This document shows positions 35,935-43,217 of a DNA stretch of 64,000 nucleotides, one piece after another. The notes beneath the pieces were generated by a model. It was not told the DNA's origin. It did no database searches and saw nothing but the letters and a program-made list of their open reading frames with translations. This DNA comes from a virus. Every line of letters starts with the position of its first letter. Within the stretch, counting starts at the first letter, position 1. The position numbers and the translations under genes were made by a program. The stretch spans positions 79,879-143,878 of the IMG/VR virus record IMGVR_UViG_3300037042_003932. One strand, given 5' to 3'.

Positions 35935-36377
35935 AAATAGGAATACACAACCCCTTCGCTAAGCGTGTAGTGAAAGAGGAGAAGATATCCAAATACGCGA
36001 TTGGTGAAGTCGATACGGATGCTCCTACCCGTGTCGGCCCTAAGATACATCTCGACGGAGGACGGTACGTCATCATCATCAAGGATACTGACTCCGCACA
36101 AATTGCAGTCGAGAGACTCCTCTCGCTCATGTACACCGTCGCAAAGACTCACGAGCGCTCTCTGAACATGAACGGCGTCTACGTTGGGCCTAGGCTCGTG
36201 AACACCGACGAGAGGGCTCTAACAAACAAAGGTCGTCAACTGACTGTGTACGCCCCCGAAGACGCCATCAGCGAAGAAGCGATATACCGAAGGATTGCTT
36301 ACACACTCCTAGGTCTACCTCTGAGGACCACCTACGCCAAGATGGGCGTAGAAATCTACGAAAGGAATATCGGATGA
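35931..36377 (+). CDS. Hypothetical protein
   Basis: A 148-aa protein linked by ATGA overlaps on both sides. It is mixed alpha/beta with a clear strand-helix segment (GGRYVIIIKDTDSAQIAVERLL) and a basic middle. No family is recognised. It belongs to a tight operon of zinc-binding small proteins. Confidence 0.68.
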   Translation: MKIGIHNPFAKRVVKEEKISKYAIGEVDTDAPTRVGPKIHLDGGRYVIIIKDTDSAQIAVERLLSLMYTVAKTHERSLNMNGVYVGPRLVNTDERALTNKGRQLTVYAPEDAISEEAIYRRIAYTLLGLPLRTTYAKMGVEIYERNIG

Positions 36378-36625
36378 ACACCCAACCTTGTGGACAGTGC
36401 AACGGTTACCACCCCATCGAGAAGGGTAGCAAAGGCGGGGAACGCCGACCTCTCGCGTACGGGTATTGTTTGAAGAAGAGCATCTTCGCGTCAAACAAAC
36501 CAGGGAATCCTGTCTACCCGCCGAAAGCAACTGTCGCTGAGCTCCCAAACGCTGTCCATGATTTGAAGGTCGTTAAGGTCAACCAAGTGGAAAAGCACTG
36601 CAGCGACTATCTCGCAAGGAGCTAA
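36374..36625 (+). CDS. Small Cys-containing (zinc-binding-like) protein
   Basis: An 83-aa protein. Cysteines at 6 and 9 (CGQC), a GYCLKKS segment near residue 31 and a late HCSDY Cys give four candidate ligands in a layout seen in phage-encoded short zinc proteins. ATGA overlap with the preceding gene. The function is unknown; nucleic-acid or protein binding is plausible. Confidence 0.65.
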   Translation: MNTQPCGQCNGYHPIEKGSKGGERRPLAYGYCLKKSIFASNKPGNPVYPPKATVAELPNAVHDLKVVKVNQVEKHCSDYLARS

Positions 36626-36628
36626 CCA

Positions 36629-36967
36629 ATGCCAGACGTCAAAGTGCCCGATGGAAAAGGTGGATGGGTCAAAGTGGAACCCGGCACCAAAGCAAACCTC
36701 GTCCCCGAGAAGACCAACACCGCGATTGAGAAAGCCGCGAGAGAAGACTTCCTTAAGCGCATAGGGGCCTGCGCTGAAGCTCTTAACCAGTATCTAAAAG
36801 TTTATGCCGCAGATTATGGGCTTAAGCCCATCGAGGTCGCAGCGGCTGTTTATCTCGAAAACTGTAATAACCGTCATTTCTTTCCAAAAGATGCCGGTGG
36901 CTCCGACGCATTCGATGTTATGACTGGCGAAATATGGGATTGGTTCATCAAACAAGCCAAGTCATAA
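36629..36967 (+). CDS. Hypothetical helical protein
   Basis: A 112-aa protein with AAGGAG upstream. The N-terminal 35 residues are charged and probably flexible (PDGKGGWVKVEPGTKANLV). The rest is helical (EALNQYLKVYAADYGLKPIEVAAAVYLEN). No family is recognised. It is the last gene before a promoter-bearing gap. Confidence 0.62.
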   Translation: MPDVKVPDGKGGWVKVEPGTKANLVPEKTNTAIEKAAREDFLKRIGACAEALNQYLKVYAADYGLKPIEVAAAVYLENCNNRHFFPKDAGGSDAFDVMTGEIWDWFIKQAKS

Positions 36968-36994
36968 AGTAGCTTCCAAAAATCTCCGTTATGT

Positions 36995-37003
36995 TGGTAT
37001 AAT
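36995..37003 (+). promoter_or_regulatory. Extended -10 promoter before the lytic transglycosylase
   Basis: TGGTATAAT at 36995-37003 is a perfect extended -10 (TGN plus TATAAT). The -35 region (around 36974-36980) is weak, as is usual for extended -10 promoters. A leader of about 85 nt follows, containing the small hairpin CTTTCC/GGAAAG at about 37042-37060, then the strong AGGAGG site of the next gene. The gap 36968-37096 holds no other feature. Confidence 0.65.
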
Positions 37004-37096
37004 AAGTTACACAACGTCCTTACGGCCCTCTGTGTATCCGCTTTCCGGGTACTGGAAAGTCGTGAGGAAAAGTCTCTAACCCCAAAGGAGGAAGAG

Positions 37097-37693
37097 ATGA
37101 GACTAACGCTATGCTCGTTCTTGTTCACACTATCGGTAATGGTATCGCTAGATGTGAACGCAGTTGAAAGGCCCACTTCGGACGAAGCCAAGGGTGCCTG
37201 GATGACTGCGACACCAGAGGAGATCGACACTGCCATCCAACATATTTTGGAAAAAGAGCCGGGTCATCACATGCGCCGTGATGTACCTGCTCGCCAAGAA
37301 TTGGCAGCAAAGATCGTAGAAGTTGGAGAGGAACTAGGAATACCTCCAATGCTGGTTCTGACAATTGTTTTCCGTGAGTCTGACTTCGATGAGAAGGCTG
37401 TAGGGAAGTTAGGGGAGCTGGGGTTGATGCAAGTCGCAAAAATGCACGTTAGGAACCGTGAATGCGACATGACCAACGCAATCGGGCAGATGACCTGTGG
37501 CTCAGGGCTGTTAAAGGAAGCGTTCGACCTGTGCCACACGTGGAAGGGAGCGCTCACGCGCTACGCTACAAAAGCAGGACAATGCACGAGTAAGGACCCC
37601 TGGGTCCAGAGCAAGATAAAGCTCAGGCTCAAAGATTGGCAAAAGCTCTCGATGTTCGTACAATCAGTCTACGAACATGGAGACGAAGAGTAA
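37097..37693 (+). CDS. Secreted lytic transglycosylase (endolysin-like)
   Basis: A 198-aa protein with an N-terminal signal peptide (residues 1-22, LCSFLFTLSVMVSLDVNA). The SLT catalytic signature is present: catalytic Glu94-Ser95 in FRESDFDEKA, followed by GLMQV at 109-113. Two Cys pairs could form disulfides in the periplasm. The enzyme would cleave the MurNAc-GlcNAc bond with 1,6-anhydro formation. It has its own extended -10 promoter and an AGGAGG site. A signal-exported muralytic enzyme points to a host with a periplasm. It could act in lysis or be a late accessory enzyme; no holin is visible next to it. Confidence 0.85.
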   Translation: MRLTLCSFLFTLSVMVSLDVNAVERPTSDEAKGAWMTATPEEIDTAIQHILEKEPGHHMRRDVPARQELAAKIVEVGEELGIPPMLVLTIVFRESDFDEKAVGKLGELGLMQVAKMHVRNRECDMTNAIGQMTCGSGLLKEAFDLCHTWKGALTRYATKAGQCTSKDPWVQSKIKLRLKDWQKLSMFVQSVYEHGDEE

Positions 37694-37700
37694 CCTAAAT

Positions 37701-37827
37701 CGCCATGGCAAGGATCAGATGATTGCTAGGTATACGAACGAAGTTACTTCGTTCATTTTTACGAGTGGGGTGCCCACTCTGGAGCTCGAGACGATCACGT
37801 GCCCCTCAGTGATACTTGACCATGGCG
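37701..37827 (+). ncRNA. Structured RNA-like element 1 of 3
   Basis: A 127-nt segment closed by CGCCATGG (37701-37708) plus CAAG (37709-37712) pairing with CTTG (37815-37818) and CCATGGCG (37820-37827), one bulged A between. The stem may extend by ATCA/TGAT after a mismatch. Inside are a 9-bp hairpin with a one-nt loop (GAACGAAGT-T-ACTTCGTTC, 37736-37754) and a hairpin GAGTGGG/CCCACTC (37763-37779). A short CCCCTC motif precedes the closing arm. No coding frame here has a start site or a homologue-like sequence. The strand is inferred from the flanking genes and the T-rich sequence after the element. Confidence 0.55.
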
Positions 37828-37836
37828 TACCTTTTG

Positions 37837-37973
37837 GAACAGAGCTGCTACTTGTTTTGGGACGATCTCAATCTTGGCTGAGTAACTCAGCTCTTTATTC
37901 GCTGCGCGTGGGTCCCGGGATGCTCTGTTCTGGAGACAGAGCCCTCAAAAGCAAAACAGTAGCAGCTCTGTTC
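37837..37973 (+). ncRNA. Structured RNA-like element 2 of 3
   Basis: A 137-nt segment closed by a 22-bp stem with a single bulged T. The arms are 37837-37859 and 37952-37973 and begin GAACAGAGCTGC. Inside lie GCTGAGT-A-ACTCAGC (37877-37891) and GCTCTGT/ACAGAGC (37922-37928 with 37936-37942). The 3' part reads CCCTCAAAAGCAAAACA, nearly the same as in element 3. Its stem sequences differ from those of elements 1 and 3 while the layout is kept, as expected for a conserved RNA structure. Confidence 0.62.
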
Positions 37974-37985
37974 TGATTCTTTCCT

Positions 37986-38110
37986 AGCCTGTGTGTTTTG
38001 GGAACGTTCCTTGGAGACGCAGTAACTGCGTTCTTCTCTAGTTCCTATAAGGAAAAAGAGATTTTCTCCGGCGAGCTCCACATTTCCCTCCAAAGCAAAA
38101 CACACAGGCT
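37986..38110 (+). ncRNA. Structured RNA-like element 3 of 3
   Basis: A 125-nt segment closed by a perfect 15-bp stem: AGCCTGTGTGTTTTG (37986-38000) with CAAAACACACAGGCT (38096-38110). Inside are the self-complementary GGAACGTTCC (38001-38010), ACGCAGT-A-ACTGCGT (38017-38031), TTCCT/AGGAA (38042-38054) and GAGA/TCTC (38058-38068). The CCCTCCAAAGCAAAACA end mirrors element 2. A T-rich tract follows on the plus strand. Confidence 0.62.
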
Positions 38111-38159
38111 CCTTTTCTTTTGCCTTTGCCTTTACGACGTAATCATATAAACTCCTCAC

Positions 38160-38441
38160 ATGTTTACAGACAATGAGAAAGTGATCGGGGTAATCGACGT
38201 CAACTCTGGTGGTATCATGATCACTGACGTCGTCTGGAAGAGCGCACTTCCGTTAACCTCCGATCAGAGTGTTGCGCTAGACCTCGACCTGCCACAAGGG
38301 AAGATCCCAGTTATCGCTGTGATGCGCGGAGGTAAACGCCTGCTGATTCTAGACCTCGATGGAATGTGGAAAAACACGGCCCTCGAAGAGAACGTCATTG
38401 TCGAAAACCCAGTAACGCAAGAAGAGGAGATGCCTGGATGA
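38160..38441 (+). CDS. Small hypothetical protein
   Basis: A 93-aa beta-rich acidic protein (VIGVIDVNSGGIMITDVVW, GKRLLILDLDGMW). No Shine-Dalgarno precedes the ATG. TATAAA at 38146-38151 would place a transcription start near 38158, so a leaderless message is possible. An ATGA overlap couples it to the dNMP kinase. No family is recognised. Confidence 0.6.
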   Translation: MFTDNEKVIGVIDVNSGGIMITDVVWKSALPLTSDQSVALDLDLPQGKIPVIAVMRGGKRLLILDLDGMWKNTALEENVIVENPVTQEEEMPG

Positions 38442-38986
38442 TTAAGGTCATTGGGATCTATGGGAAGGCTCGGTCAGGGAAAACAACGGCACGCAAGTAC
38501 CTGGAGAATAAGTACCACGTCACGCCTATGTCTTTCGCTACAGATCTCAAAGAGGCTGTGCACAACCTATTCGGTGTCCCCATACAGGAGCTCTACTCCG
38601 ATAGTAAGAGTGACCGCACTCGCTGGATTCTTCAGTTCTTTGGTACCGAATGCTGTAGGACGATTGACCCCGATATCTGGGTCAATAAGCTGAACGAACA
38701 GATCCTAATGCTGAATAACGATGTCGATAACATAATTGTGATCGATGACGTCCGCTTCATAAACGAAGCAGGCATTCTCAAAAATAAATGGGACGCAACT
38801 CTTGTGAAGCTAGTGGGACCCGAAGACCTCGTCACCAACGACGAGCACAAAAGCCACATCAGTGAGACGCAGATGGACAGCGTTATGGATAGTGAGTACG
38901 ACGCGGTGTACCTCAACACAGGTACTCTCGAGGATCTTTACGCGTTCATGGACGGCGTTTACACCATGGCTAAGAACACACCATGA
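38438..38986 (+). CDS. Deoxynucleoside monophosphate kinase
   Basis: A 182-aa P-loop kinase. Walker A is GKARSGKTT at about residues 9-17. The segment TPMSFATDLKEAV with a downstream RWILQFFGTE resembles the phage T4 gp1-type and AAA_33/dNMP kinase layout. IIVIDDVRFINEA is the Walker B-like strand. Such enzymes phosphorylate dNMPs, supplying dNTP precursors, and would act together with ThyX at 41.3-41.9 kb. The start at 38438 overlaps the previous stop as ATGA. Confidence 0.8.
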   Translation: MIKVIGIYGKARSGKTTARKYLENKYHVTPMSFATDLKEAVHNLFGVPIQELYSDSKSDRTRWILQFFGTECCRTIDPDIWVNKLNEQILMLNNDVDNIIVIDDVRFINEAGILKNKWDATLVKLVGPEDLVTNDEHKSHISETQMDSVMDSEYDAVYLNTGTLEDLYAFMDGVYTMAKNTP

Positions 38987-39417
38987 TCACACACGAATGC
39001 CTACCGCTCAATCCGCAGCACAAAGACAGCTTCGAGATCCCTGGGGATGTCCAAGTACATGCTGGCGCTTTCGTGAGCCTGTACATTGACTCAGAACCAA
39101 TCGGGGAAGCTTCCGCGTTTAACAAAGTTCCTGTGATGTCAAATCTGTGGACACTACATAGGGTCATCACACCCAGTAGTGTGACCCTCACGATTGATAC
39201 AGAAATCAACGTGCACACCGCAATCAGGAATGCCCGGTGGGTAACGTTTGAAGATGGGTTTGGTTGGTATGTGTCCGCGTATGACCCAAATCCAATAGCG
39301 GAAACAGTGTATATAGGAAAAGTAGCTTCGGTAACAGGACCCGTATTCGCTGCTGGAAAATACAGCGTGTATGAGTTATTAGGTTTTAGAGTTACCACAA
39401 AAGGAGAACCAAAATGA
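38983..39417 (+). CDS. Hypothetical protein
   Basis: A 144-aa beta-rich protein in ATGA overlap with the kinase. Segments include FEIPGDVQVHAGAFVSLYID and TPSSVTLTIDTEINVHT. No motif is recognised. It is probably part of the same transcript as the kinase. Confidence 0.65.
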   Translation: MITHECLPLNPQHKDSFEIPGDVQVHAGAFVSLYIDSEPIGEASAFNKVPVMSNLWTLHRVITPSSVTLTIDTEINVHTAIRNARWVTFEDGFGWYVSAYDPNPIAETVYIGKVASVTGPVFAAGKYSVYELLGFRVTTKGEPK

Positions 39418-40046
39418 TGCCACGTATGCCCCAGCAAAATCAACCCCGAGTAGAAATGACACCTGAGCAGCGCGAGATGATGAAAGCACAGCGGCTTCAG
39501 TCGCTCAACCCTCTTCCGTCCGATAAGACGCTCATCGGTACTCTGCGAGAAATCCATCAGTGCCCCGTGGCCATGGAACAGAAGCAGATGACCATGTTCA
39601 TCGGCAAGCTCGTAGAGTTCGGCGACGAGACCACGGTTCCTCTCATCGCAGAGGGCGTCACCGCAGGATTGAATGCAGAGTTCGTCTGCCGTAAATCCCT
39701 CGAGGAGCGCACGGTCGTACGGATGGAAGAAGACCCCAACCTCCAAGAGAAGCTCAAACTCCTCAAGGAAACCGAGGAGACCGTTCTCAGACTTCAAGCT
39801 GAGCTCGACGTAGCCGCCAAGAACATGGAAGAGCTGTCCAAAGGAATGTGGGCAGACATCGTAAAGAACTACGGGCTGTCTGTGACCCAACGCTGCTACA
39901 CCGTGGACGAAGAAAGCGGAGTAGTGAAGCAAGTGTCCCTGGACTGCGACAAGTGCTCGGCGAAGACCGCCATGCAAGAAACCAGGAAGAAGATGACTGA
40001 AGCCATCTTCAAAGCACAAAAAGGTGTGAAGGGTGCCAATGACTGA
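39414..40046 (+). CDS. Helical hypothetical protein, coiled coil with a C-terminal CxxC
   Basis: A 210-aa protein with a Met/Gln/Pro-rich N-terminus and a coiled-coil centre (LKLLKETEETVLRLQAELDVAAKNM). A DCDKC pair lies near residue 180. It starts in an ATGA overlap. No family is recognised; a scaffold or regulatory role is possible. Confidence 0.65.
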   Translation: MMPRMPQQNQPRVEMTPEQREMMKAQRLQSLNPLPSDKTLIGTLREIHQCPVAMEQKQMTMFIGKLVEFGDETTVPLIAEGVTAGLNAEFVCRKSLEERTVVRMEEDPNLQEKLKLLKETEETVLRLQAELDVAAKNMEELSKGMWADIVKNYGLSVTQRCYTVDEESGVVKQVSLDCDKCSAKTAMQETRKKMTEAIFKAQKGVKGAND

Positions 40047-40296
40047 CCAAACACCCCGGGTCATGAAGTGCGCCATCGAATACGACATCGTCGAGGGTGT
40101 CGGCATCGACCCTAGCTCGTTTATTATGACCGTAGATGGAAGGGTCATAGGAAAAGTGGATAACTTCGAGTTGAGCGTGTCTTCTGACCAAAACAAATGC
40201 ATGATGTTCATTCGTGGCCCTGAAGAACCCGCAGAGATTCTGTTTAATCATGAGCGGGTAAAACAGCTCACAAGAAAAACAGGAGAACTCAATTGA
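40039..40296 (+). CDS. Small hypothetical beta-rich protein
   Basis: An 85-aa protein. I chose the ATG at 40039 with AAGG 8 nt upstream; it overlaps the preceding stop by 8 nt. The sequence (SSFIMTVDGRVIGKVDNFELSV) reads as a small beta-sheet domain. Function unknown. Confidence 0.62.
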   Translation: MTDQTPRVMKCAIEYDIVEGVGIDPSSFIMTVDGRVIGKVDNFELSVSSDQNKCMMFIRGPEEPAEILFNHERVKQLTRKTGELN

Positions 40297-40673
40297 CCGA
40301 CAACGAAGTACGCCTCGAGCATATCCGGCTAAACCACAGTCTCTATCGCGAGATGCAGCACTCGGCGTTCAAGAGCAAGAAGTTCTTGGCGTTCTTCATC
40401 TACGAAATTCTGTCAGCGGGTATGGCCATCTTCACAGCGTGGAAGCAGCCCGACCTGAACTGGCCCTTGGCTGGATACATGACAGGTATCGCTTTCTCCA
40501 TGGGCGCTGCGGCCATGTGGTATCTCGGCAAACAAGCAGCGACGGATATGTACATCCGAGGGTTCGCTATGGTTGCTGGGAAGCCTGGGGTGACACGTGA
40601 AGAAGTAGAAGAGCAGATCAAGAGCTCTATCCCGCCACCTTTTGTTACGACGTATACCTCACCGAAGCTCTGA
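40293..40673 (+). CDS. Small membrane protein with two transmembrane helices
   Basis: A 126-aa protein from a TTG start (40293-40295) in a TTGA overlap, with AGGAG upstream. Two hydrophobic helices lie at about residues 30-48 (FLAFFIYEILSAGMAIFTAW) and 57-76 (LAGYMTGIAFSMGAAAMWYL). A short cytoplasmic-type tail follows. It could be a holin-like or envelope protein, but the placement far from the transglycosylase and the tail length leave this open. It ends at a bidirectional terminator. Confidence 0.65.
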   Translation: MTDNEVRLEHIRLNHSLYREMQHSAFKSKKFLAFFIYEILSAGMAIFTAWKQPDLNWPLAGYMTGIAFSMGAAAMWYLGKQAATDMYIRGFAMVAGKPGVTREEVEEQIKSSIPPPFVTTYTSPKL

Positions 40674-40681
40674 GACCAAAA

Positions 40682-40709
40682 AGAAAGGGAGCTGTTGGGC
40701 TCCCTTTCT
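40682..40709. terminator. Bidirectional terminator between convergent operons
   Basis: AGAAAGGGAGC (40682-40692) and GCTCCCTTTCT (40699-40709) form a perfect 11-bp stem with a TGTTGG loop. On the minus strand the stem is followed by TTTTGG. It lies between the rightward operon ending at 40673 and the leftward operon ending at 40730. Confidence 0.85.
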
Positions 40710-40729
40710 CGCTTACATCTCACACTGTA

Positions 40730-40903
40730 TTAGTACTTGAACTCAAACCAATTCTGACTCATGTCTGTTGACCCACAGTTATCGTCGGGGGTGACTGGGT
40801 CACCACATACGATACACATAAGATTAACGGCGTCGAAGTTGCTACACTCGCTACACGTCTGTTTTCCCCACTTGTCTAACATCTCTTGTTTCTCTGAGCC
40901 CAT
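40730..40903 (-). CDS. Small zinc-ribbon-like protein
   Basis: A 57-aa protein. The ATG at 40901-40903 with GAGGT upstream was chosen over a longer in-frame start that would overlap the membrane protein gene. TCSECSNFDAVNLMCIVCGD gives two CxxC pairs. It is the last gene of the leftward operon. Function unknown. Confidence 0.6.
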   Translation of the reverse strand: MGSEKQEMLDKWGKQTCSECSNFDAVNLMCIVCGDPVTPDDNCGSTDMSQNWFEFKY

Positions 40904-40910
40904 CGCAACC

Positions 40911-41321
40911 TCACTTGTGGTTGTACGCAGACAGGAACTGCTGACCATCAGTGCCAGGGCGTTGCATAACAAACCCCCAACTCCAGACCAGAGCATCGAC
41001 TATAGCTACCACAGCCCATGGAAGGAACCAGCTATGACGCGCTGTGGCCTGGGCCAATATCAAACACATAGCCATCTCAAAACAAGCCATAAGCAGGGGT
41101 GCAGCGTGTCGCCACGCTGGCGACCCCAGCAACTTAGTAGCAGGACCACACTCGTAACGAGAGAAGTAAAACTTCCCTCCAAACTTGTGGGGCCAGGGTA
41201 TCATCTTTGTAGGTTTTCGGCCTTCGACGACCCAACCCAGCATCAAGTGCGACACCTCATGCAGTACGTTCTGCATGAACCACGCAACAATGAATAGTCC
41301 TGCTAGTAAGTACCAGTTCAT
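40911..41321 (-). CDS. Membrane HExxH protein (putative zincin)
   Basis: A 136-aa integral membrane protein. The first helix holds HEVSH at residues 21-25 (QNVLHEVSHLMLGW), the zinc-binding motif of zincins and M50-like proteases. WVVEGRKPTKMIPWPH follows as a short cytosolic-type loop. Two more hydrophobic segments lie at about 74-92 and 97-118. No clear third ligand is identified. Proteolysis at the membrane or an enzyme-derived scaffold are both possible. ATGA overlap with thyX. Confidence 0.65.
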   Translation of the reverse strand: MNWYLLAGLFIVAWFMQNVLHEVSHLMLGWVVEGRKPTKMIPWPHKFGGKFYFSRYECGPATKLLGSPAWRHAAPLLMACFEMAMCLILAQATARHSWFLPWAVVAIVDALVWSWGFVMQRPGTDGQQFLSAYNHK

Positions 41322-41944
41322 TCGGGCCTCTCGGGTTTATCTTTGATGATATCCTCAAAGAATACGTGATGTGATGCTGGAATAGCCTTGTACATATCCC
41401 AAGCAAGTTTACGATATTCAAGAAGCACATCCTTGTTTAGGCGGGTATTGAACAGGTTACGCAGGCTGCGAGCGTTGATTGTGAAGATGAGCTGGGTAAG
41501 CATGGCTTCGGGGATTGCGTACTTTGCAAGGTCATTGGGGATTCCCAGCTGTACTAGAGATTTCAAATGCATCATCTGTACGTGTGAAGCGGTGTCCACA
41601 TCCGAATTTCCCGTGTGATAGTACAGCTCGTCGATGTCCTGTTCTTTACGGAGTAACTTCCCCAAAGTGAACCTAGAGCTCTGAACACTCTCCACAGCGA
41701 TACGCGTCCGCGAGAACTCCTGCAAACACGCACGAGAAAGCTTAACCTCGAAAGTGAACACACAGTGCTCGAGGACGCTGGTGTGCCCGCTGTTGATGCA
41801 GCGAGTGACTAAGTCGTGATCTTTGGGACCAAGATACAAACTGAGGTCTTCCGTATCCGACTTATCTTGAGAGGCTTTGCACATACGTATCGCTTCGACA
41901 ACTGCGATGACGGGTGTACAGCGGAGTAATTTGGCGACTGTCAT
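41318..41944 (-). CDS. thyX: Flavin-dependent thymidylate synthase (ThyX)
   Basis: A 208-aa protein, typical length for ThyX. GHTSVLEH at about 53-60 and the signature region 79-91 (RTRIAVESVQSSR) align with the family RHR-x7-S motif, but the His is Thr. Other conserved parts are IPEAMLTQLIFTINARSL and FNTRLNKDVLLEYRKLA. ThyX makes dTMP from dUMP using FAD, NADPH and methylene-THF. Together with the dNMP kinase it supports phage nucleotide supply. The His-to-Thr change at the flavin/dUMP motif is unusual. A copy of the TTACTCCGTAA dyad (inverted) lies in the gene at 41646-41656. Confidence 0.82.
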   Translation of the reverse strand: MTVAKLLRCTPVIAVVEAIRMCKASQDKSDTEDLSLYLGPKDHDLVTRCINSGHTSVLEHCVFTFEVKLSRACLQEFSRTRIAVESVQSSRFTLGKLLRKEQDIDELYYHTGNSDVDTASHVQMMHLKSLVQLGIPNDLAKYAIPEAMLTQLIFTINARSLRNLFNTRLNKDVLLEYRKLAWDMYKAIPASHHVFFEDIIKDKPERPE

Positions 41945-42168
41945 CGGCGCTCCTCTAACTGTTTTAGTAGGTCATCACGCTCATCAATAGCGTCACGAGC
42001 AAGAAGTAGGGCACCGATAAGCTCTTCATACGTGAACCCAGGTGTAATCTGGTCATCTACGCTAAGCTTATCTGACTCATAAAGGTTGCTTAGGCAGTAC
42101 TCAACGCACTCCCGATCTGTAGAATCGGGACGAGCGGCTTCAAGCTGTTCCTTGGAATACGTTTTCAT
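41941..42168 (-). CDS. Small acidic helical protein
   Basis: A 75-aa protein with an AGGTG site upstream and an ATGA overlap into thyX. It is acidic and helical (ELIGALLLARDAIDERDDLLKQL). No family is recognised. Confidence 0.6.
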   Translation of the reverse strand: MKTYSKEQLEAARPDSTDRECVEYCLSNLYESDKLSVDDQITPGFTYEELIGALLLARDAIDERDDLLKQLEERR

Positions 42169-42206
42169 CTGTCACCTTCTTTCGTGCTTAGCGGGGTCAT
42201 CTTCTA

Positions 42207-43217
42207 TTAAAGCCGACACAGCAGCTTCTCCATCAAGAACTCCCAACTCGTCTGGAACCCTGCAGCTCCCTTGTGCCCACCACCCCCAGGGAAAGGCCCA
42301 GCCTCACCGCAGCGCTTTGCAATATCGCCGCAGTCGATGTCTGGGTCGATAGAGTAAAGACTAACCGTGACTTTACCGGTGTTCTCGTACGCGAAGCCAA
42401 GCATGATCTCGTGCTTCTCATGGTCATAGACACTTGCGAAGCGGTCGCTGCCACGTGCTCCAAAGTTTGCAGCGATGACCGAGTACACATGGCGTCCATG
42501 GATAGAAGCAGGGTACGGAACGGTGAGCTCAGCATCGAACGCCCGGCTCTTCATGAGGGCTGCGCTCTCAGAGACCTCGAACATCTTAATGCTGGTGCCT
42601 ACACGGACAGCTTCGTCTACTTTTGCCATCGTCGTGTAGCCGGAATCGGAACGTAAGATATCGAGAGTGTAGCAGTAGAACCACTCAATGATACCCTCGG
42701 GGACCATGGTATCAAAGTACATCTTAAAGAACGGGGCCTTGCTGTCGACTATGTTCTTATGACGCCAGGTGTCCCAATCTCCAACAAGCCTTATAGCATC
42801 TGGAGCACCATTCGCACACAGCTCCGCAACTTGCATAAGGCTTTTACCTGGCAGGTTAAACCACGCCCACGTCAGCTCTGCTCCACAAACACCATCGAGT
42901 CTCACACCATCATAACCCCAACCAATCCCCTTCTCTTTCTGAAGGAGTTCATACGCGCTAATGCTGCTTGCGTGGTGATCAATCCAGATGAACTTAGCTA
43001 CCCGGTTTGCAAGGGCTTCCATACCCTCGTCAAAAGGCTGCAGCGAAAAGTCCAGCATGTAAACGGTATCCTCAGGACCAAATACGTCTGGCAGAGTCAT
43101 ACCGTAATTCATCTCGATTAGCTTGGGGTAGATACCCTGCTTATCAAGGAACGCTCGGGCTACACCAGCGCTGGCATATCCGTCTAAGTCGTTGTGATGA
43201 ATGATGTAGGTTGTCAT
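42207..43217 (-). CDS. DHH-family phosphoesterase
   Basis: A 336-aa protein with the DHH motifs: HNDLDG at residues 8-13 (metal ligands D10, D12), D56 in MLDFSL, DHH at 80-82 and GDWDTW near 146-151. The C-terminal DHHA1-type motif GGGGHKGAAGF is near residues 313-323. Related enzymes degrade nanoRNAs, cyclic dinucleotides or pAp. In a phage, candidates are RNA salvage or removal of cyclic nucleotide signals used in host defence; the latter is a guess. ATGA overlap with the upstream gene. Confidence 0.85.
   Translation of the reverse strand: MTTYIIHHNDLDGYASAGVARAFLDKQGIYPKLIEMNYGMTLPDVFGPEDTVYMLDFSLQPFDEGMEALANRVAKFIWIDHHASSISAYELLQKEKGIGWGYDGVRLDGVCGAELTWAWFNLPGKSLMQVAELCANGAPDAIRLVGDWDTWRHKNIVDSKAPFFKMYFDTMVPEGIIEWFYCYTLDILRSDSGYTTMAKVDEAVRVGTSIKMFEVSESAALMKSRAFDAELTVPYPASIHGRHVYSVIAANFGARGSDRFASVYDHEKHEIMLGFAYENTGKVTVSLYSIDPDIDCGDIAKRCGEAGPFPGGGGHKGAAGFQTSWEFLMEKLLCRL

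Noticed and set aside
36968-37096. Possible RNase P-like motif (GAGGAAAAGTCT) in the leader
   Set aside because: Resemblance to the conserved GAGGAAAGUC is limited to a few bases and no other RNase P element is present.
37677-37976. Plus-strand 99-codon frame over RNA elements 1 and 2
   Set aside because: It overlaps the transglycosylase end, has no start site, and its codons follow the inverted-repeat structure, not protein-like sequence.
37701-38110. Retron msr/msd or type III toxin-antitoxin RNA interpretation
   Set aside because: No reverse transcriptase or ToxN-like gene adjoins the elements, and the repeat unit is much longer than type III antitoxin repeats.
37887-38159. Minus-strand 90-codon frame over RNA elements 2 and 3
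   Set aside because: Opposite to surrounding genes, no Shine-Dalgarno, and the product is shaped by the inverted repeats.
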